A stretch of 64,000 bases of DNA, from assembly GCF_018613695.1 (NCBI RefSeq), contig NZ_JAGGPR010000023.1, positions 1-64,000 of the forward strand. The letters are read 5' to 3'. The notes beneath the pieces were generated by a model. That model had not been told where the DNA came from and did not search any database. It saw only the letters and a list, made by a program, of their open reading frames with translations. Source of the stretch: Arthrobacter sp. ISL-95. Its GTDB lineage: Bacteria > Actinomycetota > Actinomycetes > Actinomycetales > Micrococcaceae. Both the position numbers and the translations under genes were made by a program. Of this stretch, positions 15,762-25,122 are shown piece after piece (position 1 is the first letter of the stretch; each line of letters starts with the position of its first letter).

Positions 15762-16939
15762 CACTCGCTCAAAAGTGGAAAGCAGCACCGTTCTGGTCGC
15801 TCTATAAGCGTGGGAAGAAAACGGGCTTCCCAACCGAGGAACTTCTCTCCGTTTATCGAGACTATGGTGTCATTAAGAAGTCAGACCGTGACGACAACTG
15901 GAATCGCCCAGGTGAGGACCTCTCCGCATATCAACTTGTGGATGCCGGGGATCTCGTGCTCAATAAGATGAAGACGTGGCAAGGATCTCTTGGGGTTTCG
16001 CAGCACCGAGGCATCGTCTCACCCGCCTACTTCGTATACAAGCCGCAATCCCAGAATGACTCTCGGTTTATGCACTACGCACTGCGTTCAGACCACTACA
16101 TCAAGGTCTATGCAAGTATTTCAAAGGGCGTTCGGCCTAATCAATGGGATCTTCAGCCTGAACAGCTTGATGCGATGCACGTGTTGGTTCCAGATCTCAC
16201 CACTCAGCAGCGCATTGCCGACTACCTCGACCGCGAGGTCGGCGAGATCGACGACATGATGGCGAAGATGGACGAGTTGGCGGGGCAGTTGGAGGAGCGG
16301 CGCGACGCAGTAATTCTGAGGGAGCTGCAGGATATTCCGGGGCGAGCGCAGCTGACCCTCACGGTGGATGTCATCTCGGGATCCGGGTTCCCTGACAAGT
16401 ATCAAGGTGCGTCGACTAACGAGCTTCCGTTCTACAAGGTTGGGTCTATGTCTTCCGCAGTGAACGGTTACCTCGGCGAGGACGAAAACTCGGTGAGTAG
16501 AAGCACCGCTGCTGAGCTTGGCGCTCGAGTGATTCCCCCGGGGAGCATCCTGATGGCAAAGATTGGTGCAGCGCTGATGCTTGCTCGCTTTGTGCAGACG
16601 ACGAAGTCTGCATGTATCGACAACAACATGCAGGCGCTCGTGCCGCGTGATGGCGTTGTGGATCCTCGGTTCTTGGCGTACGCGATGACTGAGGTCTCAA
16701 TCCCCTCGCTTGTCAAGAATGGCCCCGTGCCCACAGTTGACGTCATGGGAATGAAAATGACGCATATCGCATGCCCCTCGACACTCGACGAGCAGAAACG
16801 CATTGCCGATCACCTCAATGACGTCACCGGTAAGATCGACGCCATGCTGGCGAAGGTCGCCGAACTCAAATCCCTTCTCACCGAACGCCGTGCGGCACTC
16901 ATCACCGATGTCGTGACTGGCCGAAAGGAACTGGCATGA
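15758..16939 (+). CDS. hsdS: Type I restriction-modification specificity subunit HsdS
   Basis: A 393-aa protein with two target-recognition domains separated by conserved helical spacers. TRD1 covers about residues 1-150 and is followed by QQRIADYLDREVGEIDDMMAK. TRD2 covers about 195-340 and is followed by EQKRIADHLNDVTGKIDAML. The near-repeated spacer sequences are the hallmark of HsdS, and they set the distance between the two half-sites of the bipartite target. The target sequence cannot be read from the protein. It overlaps hsdM and hsdR by 4 bases each, forming a three-gene operon. Confidence 0.95.
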   Translation: MTLAQKWKAAPFWSLYKRGKKTGFPTEELLSVYRDYGVIKKSDRDDNWNRPGEDLSAYQLVDAGDLVLNKMKTWQGSLGVSQHRGIVSPAYFVYKPQSQNDSRFMHYALRSDHYIKVYASISKGVRPNQWDLQPEQLDAMHVLVPDLTTQQRIADYLDREVGEIDDMMAKMDELAGQLEERRDAVILRELQDIPGRAQLTLTVDVISGSGFPDKYQGASTNELPFYKVGSMSSAVNGYLGEDENSVSRSTAAELGARVIPPGSILMAKIGAALMLARFVQTTKSACIDNNMQALVPRDGVVDPRFLAYAMTEVSIPSLVKNGPVPTVDVMGMKMTHIACPSTLDEQKRIADHLNDVTGKIDAMLAKVAELKSLLTERRAALITDVVTGRKELA

Positions 16940-19900
16940 GCCACCACCAGATCCTCGAGTACGAGTTCGAGTCCAATCTCTGCGAAGAGCTCGCTGAACG
17001 CGGCTGGCTCTACGAGAGCGCCGGTGACCCGAATGCAGCCGGCTGGGACACCGGCCGAGCGATTGTGCCCTCTGAGGTCCTGAACTGGCTCTCGTCGCAG
17101 TATCCCGACGAGTACGAGAAAGCTGTGCCATCCGATCTCACCAACGGTGCACTCGAGCTTGCGCAGCATAAGCTCCTGGACCACATCATCAAGGAGCTGG
17201 GCAAGACGACGAAGATGGACCCGATCACCGGGCACCCTGTCGGTGGCCTGCTTGGCGTGCTGCGGCGCGGCTTCACCTATGCCCAGGTCAGCAGGCCTGC
17301 TGCCAAGTTCGGCCCGGTCATGGAGTTCCCTCCGGAGAACCCGAACCTGCTCAGCGTCATCGAGAAGTCAGACGCGGTGCGCCTGCGCGTCCTTCGCCAA
17401 GTACGCTTCGACACGCAGACGAACGAAACGATCGATGTCGTGCTCTGCGTTAACGGTCTGCCGGTGGTCACGCTCGAGCTGAAGACCGACAACACCCAGA
17501 CGGTCAACCACGCGATCGCGCAGTACAAGAACGACCGCGTGCCTGGTCCGACCCGCGCGCTTCTCGCCCCCTCTCGTGCGCTCGTGCACTTCGCCGTGTC
17601 CAACGACCTCGTCTACATGACGACCAAGCTGCAGGGTTCTGAGACAACCTTCCTGCCGTTCAACCAGGGCAGTGACGGCCACGCCGGCAACCCACCATCG
17701 GATACCGGCTCCGCGACGAACTACCTCTGGCGTGAGATTCTTGCCCGCCCGACGTTCCTGCGCATCCTGAAGAACTTCGCGCTCTTCGAGCCCAACCGTT
17801 CGAAGAAAGGTGACGGGCGGCTGGTCTTCCCGCGCTTCCACCAGCTGCGGGCGGTCGAACGGGTTGTCGCCGACATTGAAACCGAGGGAACCGGAGGCCG
17901 TTATCTGATCTGGCACTCGGCCGGTTCGGGCAAGACCAAGACCATCGCCTGGTTGTCGCACCGCCTGATCCGCCACGTCGGCACAGACGCGTCCTCGACG
18001 TTCGACTCGGTCATCGTCGTCACCGATCGGACCGTGCTCGATGAGAACGTCCGCGACGACATGAACCTCGTGCAGTCCAGCGCGGGGCTCGTCGTCAACA
18101 TCGGTGACGCCTCCGGAGCGAAGTCCGTGCAGGTGATGCAGGCGCTGCTCGAGGGCAACCACATCATTACCTGCACCCTCCAAACTTTCCCGCACGTGAT
18201 GAAGCTCATCGAAGACACCGATGCGCTGCACGGTCGCCATTGGGCCGTGGTCGCTGATGAGGCTCATTCCTCGCAATCGGGCTCCACTGCTCGTGCGTTG
18301 AAAGGTCTGCTGGTTGACCTCGACCTCGACCCGGATCAAGACCTCAGTGCCGATGATCTGCTGGCCGCAACAGATTCTGCGATCGCTGCCAGCTCGAACA
18401 TCACGTTCATCGCGCTCACGGCGACTCCCAAGGCGAAGACCTTGCGTCTGTTCGGCACGCAGGTCGCCGGCGAGGACCGCTGGGACGCGTTCGACACGTA
18501 CACGATGGCGCAGGCGATCGAGGAGCGCTTCATTCTCGACGTGCTCACGAACTACTCGACCTACGACATGTTCCTCCGCGTGAAGAACACCCTCGACGCC
18601 GAGGAGGAAGAGACCGAGGTTGAAACCGGCCGTGCGGTGAAGGAGATCGTGCGCTTCACGCGACTGCATCCCACTGCGATCGCTCAGAAGGTCCAGGTCG
18701 TTGTTGAGCACTTCCGGCGAAACGTCGCCCACATGCTCGGCGGGCAGGCGCGCGCGATGGTCGTCACCTCGGGGCGCAAGGAAGCCGTCCTGTGGTCGGA
18801 GAAGATGAACGCCTACATCGCCGACAAGGGCTACACCGGCCTCGAAACGCTCGTGGCTTTCTCCGGGTCAGTGAAAAACGACGCCGACGAAGATGTCACC
18901 GAAGTTTCGATGAACGCACTCGGTGACGTGGCCAGGGCCTTCCGTGAAGAAGACGAGTACAGGGTCCTCATCGTCGCGAACAAGTTCCAGACCGGTTTCG
19001 ATGAGCCGCGCCTCATGGCGATGTACGTCGACAAGGTGCTCAGTGACATCGCCACGGTGCAGACCCTCTCGCGCCTGAACCGCATGTACCCGGGCAAGTC
19101 CGCTCCGATGGTCGTTGACTTCGTCAATTCGCCAGAGAACATCCAGAAGGACTTCGCGCGCTACTACACCGACGCGCACGTCGAAGGCGAGGTCGACGCG
19201 AACGCGCTCTACGAGCTCTCCGAACGCCTCGACTCGGTGGGCCTCTACACAGAAGTTCAGATGCGTGCCGTCGCGCAGGCATACATGGGCCATGCGGGCG
19301 GCGAGGCGATCCAGAAGGCCCTCGGACCCATCAAGTTCGCCTGGAGCAGTGGCCTGCAGAAAGCTCGGCTCACGAAGGACAAAGCCCGCTTTGAGGAACT
19401 GAAGCAGTTCCGCTCCGATGCGATCAGCTACCGCAACGCGTGGCAGTTCCTCTCTCAGATCGTCGACTACGACGATGTGGATCTGCGTCTGCGCGCCGTG
19501 CTCATGACGCTTCTCGCTCGCAACCTGCACCTCACGCCTGAGGAGTATGACAGCAGCTATATGGACGGTGTGCAGCTCGGGGGAGTGAAGCTCGTTCCCG
19601 AAAAGGTCAACGCCGATTACAGCCTGAATCCGGCTATCCAAGGCTCCAGCATCGAGCTGCCGACGTTCACGACCGAGCCAGGGGGCGTCGGGAGCAAGCC
19701 GCGGGGGCCCCTCGTAGAAGCGATCGAGAAGGTCAACGATCTCTTCGGTGAGAAGGGCGTCGACGCGGATCCAGGCAGCATCGCGGGCTTCATCACCGCC
19801 TACTGGGGCTTCCTCAACGCTGATGAGGAGGCGATCGCGATGGCCAGGAGCAACAACGTCGAACAGCTCAAGGGGTCGACCAAGTTCTCCGACGCGAGCG

Positions 19901-20070
19901 ACTACGCCATGTATCAGGCGTTCCAAAACACCGACGAGATCAAGAAGGCTCTCGCCGATCCGGACGTACTCGCGTCACTGCTGGCGATCACCGCTGAGAA
20001 GATGCACGCCGAGCACCACCTCTCCGATCCTGATGAGGCCGAAGCTGGTGAAGTCGATGGAAATGCCTGA
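16936..20070 (+). CDS. hsdR: Type I restriction endonuclease subunit HsdR
   Basis: A 1044-aa motor and nuclease subunit. The PD-(D/E)xK nuclease is N-terminal (ETIDVVLCVNGLPVVTLELK, with E181 and K183). A superfamily 2 helicase follows with Walker A SAGSGKTKT around residue 328-336 and the DEAH box at 441-444. Motif III-like FIALTATPK comes after it. It translocates DNA toward the HsdMS core and cuts unmethylated DNA at a distance. Length is normal and the frame intact. It overlaps hsdS by 4 bases, and a small HTH gene starts inside its 3' end. Confidence 0.95.
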   Translation: MSHHQILEYEFESNLCEELAERGWLYESAGDPNAAGWDTGRAIVPSEVLNWLSSQYPDEYEKAVPSDLTNGALELAQHKLLDHIIKELGKTTKMDPITGHPVGGLLGVLRRGFTYAQVSRPAAKFGPVMEFPPENPNLLSVIEKSDAVRLRVLRQVRFDTQTNETIDVVLCVNGLPVVTLELKTDNTQTVNHAIAQYKNDRVPGPTRALLAPSRALVHFAVSNDLVYMTTKLQGSETTFLPFNQGSDGHAGNPPSDTGSATNYLWREILARPTFLRILKNFALFEPNRSKKGDGRLVFPRFHQLRAVERVVADIETEGTGGRYLIWHSAGSGKTKTIAWLSHRLIRHVGTDASSTFDSVIVVTDRTVLDENVRDDMNLVQSSAGLVVNIGDASGAKSVQVMQALLEGNHIITCTLQTFPHVMKLIEDTDALHGRHWAVVADEAHSSQSGSTARALKGLLVDLDLDPDQDLSADDLLAATDSAIAASSNITFIALTATPKAKTLRLFGTQVAGEDRWDAFDTYTMAQAIEERFILDVLTNYSTYDMFLRVKNTLDAEEEETEVETGRAVKEIVRFTRLHPTAIAQKVQVVVEHFRRNVAHMLGGQARAMVVTSGRKEAVLWSEKMNAYIADKGYTGLETLVAFSGSVKNDADEDVTEVSMNALGDVARAFREEDEYRVLIVANKFQTGFDEPRLMAMYVDKVLSDIATVQTLSRLNRMYPGKSAPMVVDFVNSPENIQKDFARYYTDAHVEGEVDANALYELSERLDSVGLYTEVQMRAVAQAYMGHAGGEAIQKALGPIKFAWSSGLQKARLTKDKARFEELKQFRSDAISYRNAWQFLSQIVDYDDVDLRLRAVLMTLLARNLHLTPEEYDSSYMDGVQLGGVKLVPEKVNADYSLNPAIQGSSIELPTFTTEPGGVGSKPRGPLVEAIEKVNDLFGEKGVDADPGSIAGFITAYWGFLNADEEAIAMARSNNVEQLKGSTKFSDASDYAMYQAFQNTDEIKKALADPDVLASLLAITAEKMHAEHHLSDPDEAEAGEVDGNA

Positions 20071-20281
20071 ACGACAGGCAGCCATGCTCGAGATCGCCCG
20101 GCAGGTACTGGCAGCCCGACTAACCGCAGGGTTGAGCCAGCATGAGCTTGCTGACCGCGCTGAAGTATCCAGACCCTCGGTGGCCCGGGTCGAACGCGGC
20201 GATGATGTCAATACGTCAACCCTCGGCAGGATCGCCGCAACGCTGGGACTGTCGTTGCAACTGAAGAATCAGGCTGACTGA
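20057..20281 (+). CDS. Small XRE-family HTH protein (74 aa)
   Basis: Nearly the whole protein is a Cro/C1-type helix-turn-helix: LAARLTAGLSQHELADRAEV then SRPSVARVERGDDVNTSTLG. It ends SLQLKNQAD, resembling HigA/HipB-type antitoxin or restriction controller domains. It starts 14 bases inside hsdR, so its translation is coupled to that operon. Alternative starts are at 20063 and 20084. No toxin follows; only a broken frame lies downstream on the other strand. A regulator of the restriction operon is the simplest reading, but a stand-alone antitoxin remnant is possible. Confidence 0.75.
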   Translation: MEMPERQAAMLEIARQVLAARLTAGLSQHELADRAEVSRPSVARVERGDDVNTSTLGRIAATLGLSLQLKNQAD

Positions 20282-20310
20282 CGATACCTCTCGCTGCATG
20301 GCCGAATGCA

Positions 20311-20346
20311 ACAGCGCCCCACGACTAAGAAGTCTCGGGGCGCTGT
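20311..20346. terminator. Bidirectional terminator hairpin after the restriction operon
   Basis: ACAGCGCCCC (20311-20320) pairs with GGGGCGCTGT (20337-20346). An inner GACT/AGTC pairing extends the stem. It lies 30 bases past the HTH gene and faces the convergent broken frame. Confidence 0.7.
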
Positions 20347-20358
20347 TGTTCCTTGCCG

Positions 20359-20769
20359 CTAGATTAGCGCTGGCAGAGGCAACTGCTGAACAGCCCTGCG
20401 CGCACTGCCGAGCGGGGTGATCGCGTTCTCAACCTCGGTCGCGAAGTCCAGCAGATCCTCTGGTGTGCTTGACAGCGTCTCCCAGGAGCTGCCATCACGA
20501 ACCGTGAATCCGAGACCAGGAAGATAATTGCCTGCCGAATCCGTGGCCGCCGTGAAGGGATGCGCGTACGACAGCTTGTTCCGAACCAACTGGCGAGCAT
20601 CCTTGAACGCTGCAATGGCCACGTCAAGGATGTCTGCAACCGCAGCTCATGCAGGATGCTGACGATACTCATTGGCGAGTGTTGCCAGCGCCTTCTCCTT
20701 GTCGCCAGCCATCTTCCCTCGCGCTTCCGGCAATGCGGCCGCCCGAGCGTCGTAAAGGATCGCCGTCAC
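20359..20769 (-). pseudogene. Unidentified small gene interrupted by an in-frame TGA
   Basis: A GTG-started minus-strand frame (20769) reads TAILYDARAAALPEARGKMA and so on to a TGA at 20647-20649. The same frame then continues AAVADILDVAIAAFKDARQL to a stop at 20359. Both parts look coding and would join into about 136 residues if the TGA were sense. I recognise no family. Either a nonsense mutation or two small overlapping genes explains the pattern. It converges on the restriction operon terminator. Confidence 0.35.
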
Positions 20770-21452
20770 CGTATCTTATGCCAGGATGAAACCCAGCAGA
20801 AAGACGGCACTTTGATCTCTGAATTAGGGACATTCGCTCGGCGTCACGTCCGGGGGAGTGATGTCGGTAGCCGCAAGCCACCCCAAAGGCAGGTTCGCTG
20901 CGGCCCAGGTTTGAGGGTTTTGCGTAGGTACTCTCTGAAGCCGGGAAATGGCGTAGTCGACTTTGCCATGCCCGGTTGATTCGATGAGTCTGACGTTGAT
21001 AAGCCTGCCGCAGGACTATGACACGCACGCATGCCTGCTTAGTGAAATTCACACGATTTCAGACTTTGGCCTCCAGCGAGACCAGAAGTCAGCCCAGAAT
21101 CCGCGGAAATCCAGGACGATTCAGCCCACGCGGCGGGATTAGGGATGGGGCGAATTGATTCATCTGATGAGATACGCAGAAGTCAGCTTGACATAAGATA
21201 GGTTATCGGCGATCGAAAATTGACCCGGGGAGTGGTCTTGGAAGTCTTCCGTGGCCAGCGCGCCAGCACAGTTATTAGTAGGCTTCACGTCCCTTGTCTG
21301 AGTTTTGACCCTCCATAATCAGCGGCTTAGGGGCTAGCCTGTCCTCTGAATCTGCGTTATCAGGCACCCTGTCGCTGGATGCCTTGCGCTTGGGCGCCGA
21401 TAAAAGGCGGGATGACCGGCAGCAGTTGCTGGCGGGCCTCTTCTACCGGGGA
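20770..21452. other. Intergenic stretch without a supported gene
   Basis: No convincing gene is present. A short plus-strand coding-like tail ending at 21457 (LSLDALRLGADKRRDDRQQL, then LAGLFYRGN) may be the last part of a lost gene. The AT-rich piece near 21192-21230 (GACATAAGATAGGTTATCGG) looks foreign and could be an IS end, but I cannot prove it. The region marks the junction between the restriction island and the sugar regulon. Confidence 0.3.
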
Positions 21453-21498
21453 AACTAAGCACGGAGCAACCCTCGGGAGGGTGGCTCCGTGCTTAGTT
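21453..21498. terminator. Strong bidirectional terminator hairpin
   Basis: AACTAAGCACGGAGC (21453-21467) is exactly complementary to 21484-21498, and the inner ACCCTC/GAGGGT pairing lengthens the stem. It lies 54 bases past the stop of the leftward sugar ABC operon. Confidence 0.75.
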
Positions 21499-21551
21499 CC
21501 GGTTGAAAGACCTGGATGATTCTCCGAGCCTGAGAGGAGGAGGTTCGTAAA

Positions 21552-22403
21552 CTAGCCCTTCACACCGGACATTGCCACTCCCTTGATGACGTGCCGTTGG
21601 AAGAGGATGTAGACCAGCAGCGGCGGAATCATTGCGATCAGCATGGCGGCGAAACGTACTCGGGGGTCCACGTAGAAGTTCGGGTTGAACATGTTGGCGA
21701 TGGCGACGCTGAGGGCCTTCACTTCCTCGCCTGTGACCAGGGAGGGCCACAGGAACGCACCCCACACGCTGAGGGCGAGCAGAACTGTGGCTGTGATCAG
21801 ACCGTTCCGCAGCATGGGGACGACGATGAAGAAGAAGATGCGGAAATGGCCGGCCCCGTCGACCTGTGCCGCTTCGATGAATGATCGCGGCAGGTCTTCC
21901 ATGAACTGCATGAGGATGAATACCGAAAGAGGGGAGACCATGAGCGGCAGGGCTACGCCCAGGTATGAGTCGGCCAGTCCCATGTTGAACACCTGCCGGT
22001 ACAGGGGTACGACGTACAGGACGAGCGGAAGCATCATTGAGCCCATGAGCATGGCGAAGAGGAACTTTTTGCCTGGGAACTCAAAGAAGGTGAATTCGTA
22101 CGCGGCCAGGGAGCTGGTGAGGGCCATTCCTGCGATCGCGATCAGGGTGAAGATCAGCGTATCCCGCAAGGTGGTGCCCAGATCGAGCGCTGTGAACGCT
22201 TCGACCACCTTGGACCATCCGTTGGCGAGGTCATCGGGTACGAGCGCGGTGCTCATGTTCGTTGAATCTGAGGAGAACGTGGCGCTGAAGATCATCCACA
22301 GCGGGTAGAGGCTGGCCAGCAGCCAGATGAACGCGAGTACGGCCATCAGGATGATGCCTGTACGCGATCTTTTCTTTCCAGCAATACGTGATGGCATAAT
22401 CAC
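21552..22403 (-). CDS. Carbohydrate ABC transporter permease, MalG/GanQ type
   Basis: A 283-aa inner-membrane permease with six predicted helices. The first is at about 16-36 (TGIILMAVLAFIWLLASLYP). The ATPase-docking EAA loop is EAAQVDGAGHFRIFFFIVVP. The large periplasmic loop after helix 1 and the short C-terminus (HVIKGVAMSGVKG) are typical of the CUT1 family. It overlaps the second permease by 4 bases and is the last gene of the binding-protein/permease operon. No ATPase is encoded here, so it would use a shared MsiK-like ATPase, as is usual in actinobacteria. Confidence 0.9.
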   Translation of the reverse strand: MIMPSRIAGKKRSRTGIILMAVLAFIWLLASLYPLWMIFSATFSSDSTNMSTALVPDDLANGWSKVVEAFTALDLGTTLRDTLIFTLIAIAGMALTSSLAAYEFTFFEFPGKKFLFAMLMGSMMLPLVLYVVPLYRQVFNMGLADSYLGVALPLMVSPLSVFILMQFMEDLPRSFIEAAQVDGAGHFRIFFFIVVPMLRNGLITATVLLALSVWGAFLWPSLVTGEEVKALSVAIANMFNPNFYVDPRVRFAAMLIAMIPPLLVYILFQRHVIKGVAMSGVKG

Positions 22404-23401
22404 ACCTTCTTCCGGCGCAGCTTGAACATTATGAAGGTCACGGCGATGATGATGACCATCAGGATCACGCCTTCGGCGGCTGCCCGGCCAAGGGCGGCTT
22501 CGCCGCCTATTCGCACGTTACGGACCATTTCCATCACGGGGAATAGCATGACCTGGTTTGGACCACCGACTGAGTTGGGATCGGAACCGCTGGTCAGAAT
22601 TTGCGGGATGTCGTATACCTGCAGGGCGCTGATAAGCGAGTAAGTGATGACGAAGAAGATGATGGGCTCCATCATCGGGATGGTGATGTTCCACATTTTC
22701 TGGAAGACGTTTGCGCCGTCCAGGTCTGCAGCTTCGTAGAGGTCCTCCGAGATCTCCTGCATGCCGGTGCTGAAGATGACGAAGTTGAATCCGACGGAGT
22801 GCCACACGTCGATAAAGATGATCAGTGCGATCGCCCATCCGGCGGTGTTGACCCAGTTGACGTCCACTCCGATTCCCAGCTTGGCGAGGTTGGAGGCGAC
22901 GAGCCCGTTCTCCGAGTCCATCAACCACAGCCAGATGCCCACGCAAAGGAACAAGGGAATCGCGGTGGGCACGAAGAACCCGCTGCGCAGAAACGACTGG
23001 AACCGGCGGGGCAGGTTGTGGACGATGAGTGCCAGACCCAGGGAGACCCCAAGGCCAATGGCGACGGTGATGGGCACATAGACGGCCAGGTTCAGGAGTG
23101 ACTTGAGGAACCGGGTTGATCCCAACCCTTCGCCGCTGAGGATGTAGAGGTAGTTTTCCAGGCCCACGAAATGAAGGGTGCTCCGGCTCGACACGGACCA
23201 GTCCGTGAAGCTCATGGCCAGGCCGTAGACCATGGGCGTCCCGACGAAGACGATGAGCAGGACGAAGAACGGAGCAAGTCCTATGTAGATCGGGAGGCTC
23301 CGGGCAATGCGGGTTTTCAAAGGGAGACGACGGTTCGGTGCCGGCTCATTGCGACTCCTATGCGACGTCCGACCCATAGTCGGCTTCAACTCCGTACTCA
23401 C
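22400..23401 (-). CDS. Carbohydrate ABC transporter permease, MalF/GanP type
   Basis: The start GTG 23401 has an AAAGG site; the longer frame to 23461 lacks one. The product is 333 aa with six helices. The first is at about 36-58 (LPIYIGLAPFFVLLIVFVGT), and the EAA loop is YEAADLDGANVFQKMWNITI. The N-terminus is basic and cytoplasmic. It pairs with the MalG-type permease, whose start it overlaps (ATGA). It lies 75 bases downstream of the solute-binding protein gene in the same leftward operon. Substrate is not readable from the permease; neighbours suggest an amino sugar. Confidence 0.9.
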   Translation of the reverse strand: MSTELKPTMGRTSHRSRNEPAPNRRLPLKTRIARSLPIYIGLAPFFVLLIVFVGTPMVYGLAMSFTDWSVSSRSTLHFVGLENYLYILSGEGLGSTRFLKSLLNLAVYVPITVAIGLGVSLGLALIVHNLPRRFQSFLRSGFFVPTAIPLFLCVGIWLWLMDSENGLVASNLAKLGIGVDVNWVNTAGWAIALIIFIDVWHSVGFNFVIFSTGMQEISEDLYEAADLDGANVFQKMWNITIPMMEPIIFFVITYSLISALQVYDIPQILTSGSDPNSVGGPNQVMLFPVMEMVRNVRIGGEAALGRAAAEGVILMVIIIAVTFIMFKLRRKKV

Positions 23402-23475
23402 GGGAGTACCTTTCTTTCTTGCAGTCGTGGGCAACCTGTGCCCGGAGTCACCTCCGGGCACAGTCGATGTCCGTG

Positions 23476-24744
23476 TTACTCGCCGGCCTCGGCGTAGAGG
23501 CTGTTAATTCCCTTGACGAATTCCTCGGCGGTCTGCTTGGGCGTGAGTGCACCGGCACCCAGCTTTGCTACCGGGTCGGTCATTGCGGTGGGCCAAAATA
23601 CGCCTGACTTCATGAAGTCCATCTGCGGCATGCCGCCCTTGAGACCCTCGGAGGACACTTTCGCCATCGCGGAGGAGCCGACAACGGCCGGATCGTCCAT
23701 GACATCCTGACGCAGCGTGGGCCGGCCGGTTTTGAGGGTCCATTCCTTTTGCACGTCGTACGACCCGAGCTTCTTCAGTAGTTCTGCAACCAGCTCGTTG
23801 CGGGTCTCGTCCTTGCTCTCGACGCCGTAGAAGAAGTCCCAGCCCTGGAGTCCACCGGTCCTGCCGCCCACCTCGTGAGGGGGCGTAAGCACGAAGTCGT
23901 ACTCGACTCCGCTCTGCTTGATGGCCGGTTCGCTCCAGGGGCCACCGATCATGTAGCCGAGCTTGTTCGACTTGAAGGCTTCCATCGTGCTGTCGGCCTT
24001 GTAGATCATCGACTGGTTACCGAACTTGTCGATTTCCTGGACGACCTCGAAGGTGCGCTCCAGCTCTTCGGGCCTGATGGTCGTCTTGCCGTCTTGGGCA
24101 CCCTCAGTGATCTTGTCGGCGTCGGCGGCCATGATGGCCCCCGGCCCGAAGTAGTCGTCCTTGGTCCAGGAGTGAGTAGGGGTGGCGCCCGATGCCTGCA
24201 CCTTTGCAAGCTGATCGAGGAACGCTTGCTGGGTGGGGGTACCCTCGGCGGGGTCTATACCGGCGTTCTTGAGGACGGTCAGGTTCCGGTAAATGACAGG
24301 GGTATAGCTGATGAACGGGACTGCCCACACACCGTCGTCCTGGGAGACGGTCTCCAATGCCTTTGGGTAGAAGCCCTTTGCATAATCCGCATCAAAGGCT
24401 GGCTTGAGATTGAGCAGCCCGACGGCATCGCGGTACTTTTTGGCATCGCGGGCGCTGGCGCTGAATGCGTCGGGAAGTCCCACGCCGGACATCAGCCCCG
24501 AAAGGAGGTCAGCGTCGTTCTTTGGTACCAGTGTGACCGAACCTACGTTGGAGTGTTCCTTTTTGAATTCGTCAACGACTTTGTTCATGACCGCACCAGC
24601 TTCACCTTGCGTGAAGTCCGAGTACACCCAGAGAGTGAGATCTTGTTTCTTGTTTGGGTCGGATGCCTCGCTGGAGCTGCATCCTGTCAGAAGTCCAGCT
24701 GCGATAGCTAACGCCGCCGCCGCGCCGAGTACTTTCTTCATCAA
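23476..24744 (-). CDS. Extracellular sugar-binding lipoprotein of the ABC importer
   Basis: A 422-aa CUT1-type solute-binding protein. The signal peptide ends in lipobox LLTGC (C22), giving a membrane-anchored receptor. The type 1 binding fold begins DLTLWVYSDFTQGEAGAVMN, and the typical VPFISYTPVIYRNLTVLKNAG marks the hinge region. Ribosome site AAGGAG. Expression should start at the TTGACC/TTATCT promoter 120 bases upstream, which is buried in a probable ROK operator. Ligand is unknown; the co-regulated SIS and BadF-kinase genes point to an amino sugar or N-acetylated sugar. Confidence 0.9.
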   Translation of the reverse strand: MMKKVLGAAAALAIAAGLLTGCSSSEASDPNKKQDLTLWVYSDFTQGEAGAVMNKVVDEFKKEHSNVGSVTLVPKNDADLLSGLMSGVGLPDAFSASARDAKKYRDAVGLLNLKPAFDADYAKGFYPKALETVSQDDGVWAVPFISYTPVIYRNLTVLKNAGIDPAEGTPTQQAFLDQLAKVQASGATPTHSWTKDDYFGPGAIMAADADKITEGAQDGKTTIRPEELERTFEVVQEIDKFGNQSMIYKADSTMEAFKSNKLGYMIGGPWSEPAIKQSGVEYDFVLTPPHEVGGRTGGLQGWDFFYGVESKDETRNELVAELLKKLGSYDVQKEWTLKTGRPTLRQDVMDDPAVVGSSAMAKVSSEGLKGGMPQMDFMKSGVFWPTAMTDPVAKLGAGALTPKQTAEEFVKGINSLYAEAGE

Positions 24745-24851
24745 AGCTCCTTGTTTACTGAACTGCTGTGTTTTCAGTTCGTGGCTTGTGGCTGACCGCA
24801 GGCCGTCTTTGTTGAAAGCGCTCGTGTGAGGGCGATCACTGGCTGCCGGTG

Positions 24852-24890
24852 TTAGTTAACCAGATAACCTTACTAATGCTGTTGGGTCAA
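24852..24890 (-). promoter_or_regulatory. Promoter and operator of the sugar ABC operon
   Basis: On the minus strand, -35 TTGACC (24890-24885) and -10 TTATCT (24867-24862) are separated by 17 bases. The 27 bases at 24852-24878, which include the -10, are the exact reverse complement of 27601-27627 in front of the SIS gene. The core is an imperfect dyad (CATTAGT...AACTAA) with two GGTTA steps. A ROK-family repressor gene lies between the two sites. The rest of 24745-25122 holds no gene. Confidence 0.75.
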
Positions 24891-25122
24891 CCCCGCATGC
24901 CAAGCGCGTCGGGTCCGCCGAAGAAATTAGCGTGAGATGAGCGCCCGCCGACGGTTGAACCATCGCAGGGCTTAGGCGCGAATGATCCAGTCGCGGGCAT
25001 CGTCAATCCGAAAGCGATCTAGCTGTACTCGGCCATGACGTTGGTGACATGGGTCTTGAAGTGAGGAGGACCCCCGGGGCTTAGTGGAGGTATCTGACAT
25101 CTTCACGGCCACGGAGGTCCTC

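Noticed and set aside
17368..19926. Two long minus-strand frames (454 and 352 codons) opposite hsdR
   Set aside because: hsdR has all motifs in the plus frame. The antisense frames are low-complexity and lack any family feature.
20669..21052. 127-codon minus-strand frame in the gap after the restriction operon
   Set aside because: Composition is not protein-like, it has no ribosome site, and it overlaps a better frame at 20647-20769.
21192..21230. AT-rich GACATAAGATAGGTTATCGG stretch considered as an IS21-type end
   Set aside because: No transposase fragment and no second end could be found nearby, so it is noted only as a possible foreign piece.
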